A program made the translations under genes and the position numbers. Below, in pieces: positions 61,341-64,000 of a DNA stretch of 64,000 nt (the stretch's first letter is position 1; the number at the start of each line of letters is the position of its first letter). The notes beneath the pieces are model-generated. The model was not told the origin of the DNA. It saw only the letters and a program-made list of their open reading frames with translations, and did no database searches. The stretch comes from Modestobacter marinus (GTDB lineage Bacteria; Actinomycetota; Actinomycetes; Mycobacteriales; Geodermatophilaceae): assembly GCF_019799945.1 (NCBI RefSeq), contig NZ_JABGCH010000002.1, forward strand, positions 62,001 through 126,000, written 5' to 3'.

Positions 61341-62326
61341 GACAGGTTCTCCTGGAGGGTGTCGGACGGCGCGGACGTCGCCTGGGCGGCATGGCCGGTG
61401 AGCGCGAGGAAGACCTCGTCGAGGCTGGGCTGCTGCAGCGAGAAGTGCGCCAGCGGGACGCCCGCGCGGGACAGCTCGGCGACGGCGAACGCCGCCCGGT
61501 CGGCGTCCGCCCCGGTGGCCGACAGCGCCGCCGGGTCCTGCTCGAGCACCACCGGACCCACCGTGCGTTCCAGCATCTGGGCGGCCTCGGCGCGCCGACC
61601 CGGGTCGAGCAGCCGGACGTGCAGAGCGCCCGTGCCGATCGAGGCCTTGAGGTCCCGGGGGGTGCCCTCGGCGATGACCCGGCCCCGGTCGATCACGGCG
61701 ATGCCGTCCGCGAGCTGGTCGGCCTCCTCGAGGTACTGCGTGCAGAGCAGGATCGTCGTCCCCTCGGCGACCAGCGCCCGGGCGATCTCCCAGACCTGGT
61801 TGCGGGAGCGCGGGTCCAGCCCGGTCGTCGGCTCGTCGAGGAACATCAGCCGCGGGGTGACGACGATGCTCGCCGCGATGTCGAGCCGGCGGCGCATGCC
61901 GCCGGAGTAGTGCTTGACCAGCCGGCCGGCGGCGTCGGCGATGTCGAAGGCGTCGAGCAGCTCGTCCGCGCGGTCCCGGGCGCCGGCACGCGAGTAGCCG
62001 AGCAGGCGGCCGAGCAGCACGAGGTTCTCCCGGCCGGTGAGCTCCTCGTCGACCGAGGCGAGCTGGCCGGTCAGGCTGACCAGCTCCCGGACCGTGTCGG
62101 CCTCGGACACGATGTCGTGCCCCATGACCCGGGCGCTGCCCGCGTCCGGGGGGATCAACGTGGCCAGCATCCGGATGGTGGTGGTCTTGCCCGCGCCGTT
62201 GGGGCCGAGCACCCCGTAGATGGCGCCCTCCGGTACGGCGAGGTCCACCCCGGCGACGGCACGCGTCTCCCCGAAGGACTTGCCGAGCCCGCTCGCGTCG
62301 ATCGCAAGTGGGATGTGTGTGGTCAT
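61337..62326 (-). CDS. ABC exporter ATP-binding protein (DrrA-like)
   Basis: 329 residues. Walker [16 protein letters not shown]-loop [18 protein letters not shown], signature [15 protein letters not shown], Walker [17 protein letters not shown] and the H-loop region [11 protein letters not shown] (Gln replaces the usual His, as in the DrrA subfamily). The C-terminal extension with [18 protein letters not shown] is typical of daunorubicin-resistance ATPases. It is the first gene of a two-gene operon with the permease. Confidence 0.94.
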   Translation of the reverse strand: MTTHIPLAIDASGLGKSFGETRAVAGVDLAVPEGAIYGVLGPNGAGKTTTIRMLATLIPPDAGSARVMGHDIVSEADTVRELVSLTGQLASVDEELTGRENLVLLGRLLGYSRAGARDRADELLDAFDIADAAGRLVKHYSGGMRRRLDIAASIVVTPRLMFLDEPTTGLDPRSRNQVWEIARALVAEGTTILLCTQYLEEADQLADGIAVIDRGRVIAEGTPRDLKASIGTGALHVRLLDPGRRAEAAQMLERTVGPVVLEQDPAALSATGADADRAAFAVAELSRAGVPLAHFSLQQPSLDEVFLALTGHAAQATSAPSDTLQENLS

Positions 62327-62586
62327 CGGCTTCCTCACCTCGGGTGTGCACGAGCATCTCTTGAGGGTCTGACTGAATGTCGGCCATGGAGTCATCGCAC
62401 GCCAGCGACTTTCCCGGCGCGGGACCCCCGAGGCCCGGCCGGACGCTCGCGAGCCGACCACCCCAGGCGCCGGACGTCCACCGGGCCAAGGGTCGCCCCT
62501 CGAGTGCACTTGAGGTCAAGGGCGCTCGGCGGCGCGTGCGAGTCACCTGCCCTCGGACCTGCAGCGCTGCCGTAGCTTCTCCGGTC

Positions 62587-63213
62587 GTGCCGAGACGGGA
62601 CACCATCCAGCGGTCGCGCCGGGCCGGGCGGCAGCAGCCGACTCCTCCTCGCCACGGTCCTGGTGCCGTGGCGCCCCCGCTGCGCTGGGCCCGCCGGTTC
62701 ACCCCGCTCGGCATCGGCCGCCGGGGCGTGCGGCTGGAGATGTCCGGCGGGATGCTGTCCATCGTCCGGGTCGGGCCGCTCGGGGGTGAGCGCCTCGTCG
62801 TCTCGGCGCCGGTGGCGCAGTTCCACAGCCCCGCGCCGTCCCGCAACGGCCGGGGGCTGCACCTGTGGCACGGCACGCGCGTATTCCGCTTCGTCGGGCA
62901 CGCGGACTCCGACGACAGCGGCACCACCGACATTTCCGGCTCCTCCGCGGGGGACGACCCGGTCAGCGCCGTCCTCGCCGTTCTGGCGTTTCCCCTGCAC
63001 CTGTTCGCCGCCCTCGCCGCCCACCGGGAGAAGGTGGCCGAGGAGCGCCGGCACGTGGCCGTCACGCTGCGCTGGCTCGAGCCGGTCGTCGGACCACCCT
63101 GGCCGGGGGTGGCCGTCCGCCCGCCGCTGCCCGGCGGCTGGCTCACCGCGGGACGGTGGACGGTGCGGCTGACCGTGCTGTCCGCCCTCGGAGTGGGCAT
63201 CGCGCTCCTCTGA
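62587..63213 (+). CDS. hypothetical protein with one C-terminal membrane segment
   Basis: 208 residues from a GTG; TAGCTT lies eight bases upstream, so the message may be leaderless. A basic N-terminus is followed by a beta-rich part (GIGRRGVRLEMSGGMLSIVR, LHLWHGTRVFRFVGHADSDD), a hydrophobic stretch (PVSAVLAVLAFPLHLFAALA) and a C-terminal membrane helix (LTVLSALGVGIALL). I recognise no family. No neighbour gives a hint of function. Confidence 0.6.
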   Translation: MPRRDTIQRSRRAGRQQPTPPRHGPGAVAPPLRWARRFTPLGIGRRGVRLEMSGGMLSIVRVGPLGGERLVVSAPVAQFHSPAPSRNGRGLHLWHGTRVFRFVGHADSDDSGTTDISGSSAGDDPVSAVLAVLAFPLHLFAALAAHREKVAEERRHVAVTLRWLEPVVGPPWPGVAVRPPLPGGWLTAGRWTVRLTVLSALGVGIALL

Positions 63214-63475
63214 GCGCACTCCGCCCGGCGCGCCCACGGCCGACGGGCATCGGGCGACAGCACCGCCGGACAGGCCGGGGTCAGGGTCATCCCCCAGGAC
63301 CGCGATGCCGGTTGGGGTGCCTCCCGATGGTCAGCGGGAGCGCACGTCGCGACGCTGACGAAGCCGGGCACCACGGACCCGCCGTGACCGCCTGGCCCGA
63401 TCCGCTCGACTTCTGCCCGCCGGCCCTCGGCCACCACAGCGGCAGGCGACCCAGCCCCGGAAGGCAGGCAGGACG

Positions 63476-63637
63476 ATGCCCGCACGATCACCAGGCCGCC
63501 GTGACGAACCCGCGTCCTTCGTCGCCGCCCGCCAGCTCGCCGAGGAGGCCAGGAGCCGCACCGCGCCGGCCACCTCGCACCGGCAGCTGCTGATGCTCGC
63601 CGCCCGACGTGCTCACCGGCGCCCCCACGACCGCTAG
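63476..63637 (+). CDS. possible 53-residue protein
   Basis: The ATG at 63476 with AGGCAGGACG upstream opens a short frame containing a plausible helix (SFVAARQLAEEARSRTAPAT, then SHRQLLMLAARRAHRR). No family is recognised, and high GC makes such frames frequent by chance. The remainder of the 501-base gap 63214-63714 shows nothing else. Confidence 0.3.
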   Translation: MPARSPGRRDEPASFVAARQLAEEARSRTAPATSHRQLLMLAARRAHRRPHDR

Positions 63638-63714
63638 CCGTACCGGACCCGCGTAGTCCGGCAGGACCAGGGCGCCTGTCCCGTGGCCGCGCGCGGGCAC
63701 GGGAGGATGCGCGC

Positions 63715-64000
63715 ATGTGCACGGTGGTGGTGCGCCGGTCCGCCGACCGGCCGGTGGAGCTCCTCGCCGTCCGCGACGAGGTGACGACCCGCGGGTTCGA
63801 CGTTCCCGACCGGTGGTGGCCGCAGTTTCCCGACGTCGTCGGCGGGCGCGACCGCGTGGCCGGGGGCACGTGGTGCGCGACCCAGGTCGGCACCGGAGTC
63901 ACCGCGCTCGTGCTGAACCGCTACCACGAGCGGCCGGCCGCCCCAGGAGCCCCGAGCCGGGGAGTGCTCCCCCTGCTCGGCGCCGTCCACGGGGCCGACT
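63715..64000 (+). CDS. NRDE/TANGO2 family protein, N-terminal part
   Basis: The start MCTVVVRRSADRPVELLAVR, with the Cys directly after Met, belongs to the NRDE (Tango2-like) family, which may use that Cys as an N-terminal nucleophile. It continues DEVTTRGFDVPDRWW, VVGGRDRVAGGTWCATQ (family pattern GRD-AGGTW) and LVLNRYHE. The usual NRDE sequence is here VRDEVTTR. The gene is cut by the window edge after 95 codons. Function in bacteria is uncertain. Confidence 0.82.
   Translation, partial: MCTVVVRRSADRPVELLAVRDEVTTRGFDVPDRWWPQFPDVVGGRDRVAGGTWCATQVGTGVTALVLNRYHERPAAPGAPSRGVLPLLGAVHGAD

Noticed and set aside
60504-63902. Very long minus-strand frame continuous with the ABC permease
   Set aside because: The codons beyond 61340 are a shadow of the ATP-binding gene and other sequence; the permease starts at the ATGA overlap.
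1-64000. tRNA, rRNA, CRISPR arrays, riboswitches and complete insertion sequences
   Set aside because: I looked for cloverleaf/TTCGANNC patterns, regularly spaced repeats and transposase motifs and found none I could support by reading.

Overview
The window is about 72% GC, densely packed, and starts many genes with GTG. It carries DUF1876, DUF6653, a zf-HC2-type anti-sigma factor, a very large NAD-dependent glutamate dehydrogenase and several apparently leaderless genes. This points to a high-GC actinomycete. Geodermatophilaceae (Blastococcus, Geodermatophilus) or Pseudonocardiaceae are plausible, but no marker gene fixes the genus. I see no rRNA, tRNA, CRISPR array or intact IS element.

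Layout. 0-3 kb: a partial TPR protein, a cytoplasmic subtilisin-like protease and a small companion protein. 3.5-16.7 kb: two related catabolic cassettes built from aldehyde dehydrogenase (ALDH), 3-hydroxyisobutyrate-type dehydrogenase (HIBADH), MHS-type permease and quinone oxidoreductase genes, with scars of partly deleted copies between them, then a LysR gene and a zinc alcohol dehydrogenase. 16.7-20.4 kb: truncated SigJ-like and DoxX-like genes, an NmrA-like protein, and a striking MFS transporter fused to an ECF sigma region 4 with an anti-sigma gene behind it. 20.4-24.1 kb: a cytochrome P450, a tyrosine recombinase and a divergent zinc-finger/coiled-coil protein. 24-35 kb: universal stress protein, phospholipase D, GH65 phosphorylase, reductase-like and DedA proteins, a two-component system and small proteins.

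35-46 kb: a ThrE-type exporter, then a coherent operon of proline dehydrogenase, P5C dehydrogenase, the 1638-residue NAD-glutamate dehydrogenase and an APC permease. Together these would take proline through glutamate to 2-oxoglutarate. 46-53.5 kb: a lysine/pipecolate-type set: ALDH7 family aminoadipate-semialdehyde dehydrogenase, FAD amine oxidase, two LysR regulators, a 2-oxoadipate dioxygenase/decarboxylase (HglS family), and a Glu/Leu/Phe/Val dehydrogenase that has lost its catalytic-lysine segment. 53.8-57 kb: a complete tripartite tricarboxylate transporter (TctA, TctB, TctC) flanked by fragments of two enolase-superfamily genes. 58-64 kb: membrane protein, maleate-isomerase family protein, SnoaL-like protein, a DrrAB-type ABC exporter, hypotheticals and the start of an NRDE-family gene.

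The strongest overall theme is gene scarring. At least nine genes are truncated, internally deleted or fused, often in frame and often with a good ribosome binding site still present. The best leads are the MFS-sigma4/anti-sigma pair, the in-frame deleted amino-acid dehydrogenase, the paired ALDH/quinone-oxidoreductase scars, and the integrase/coiled-coil pair with its symmetric intergenic site.
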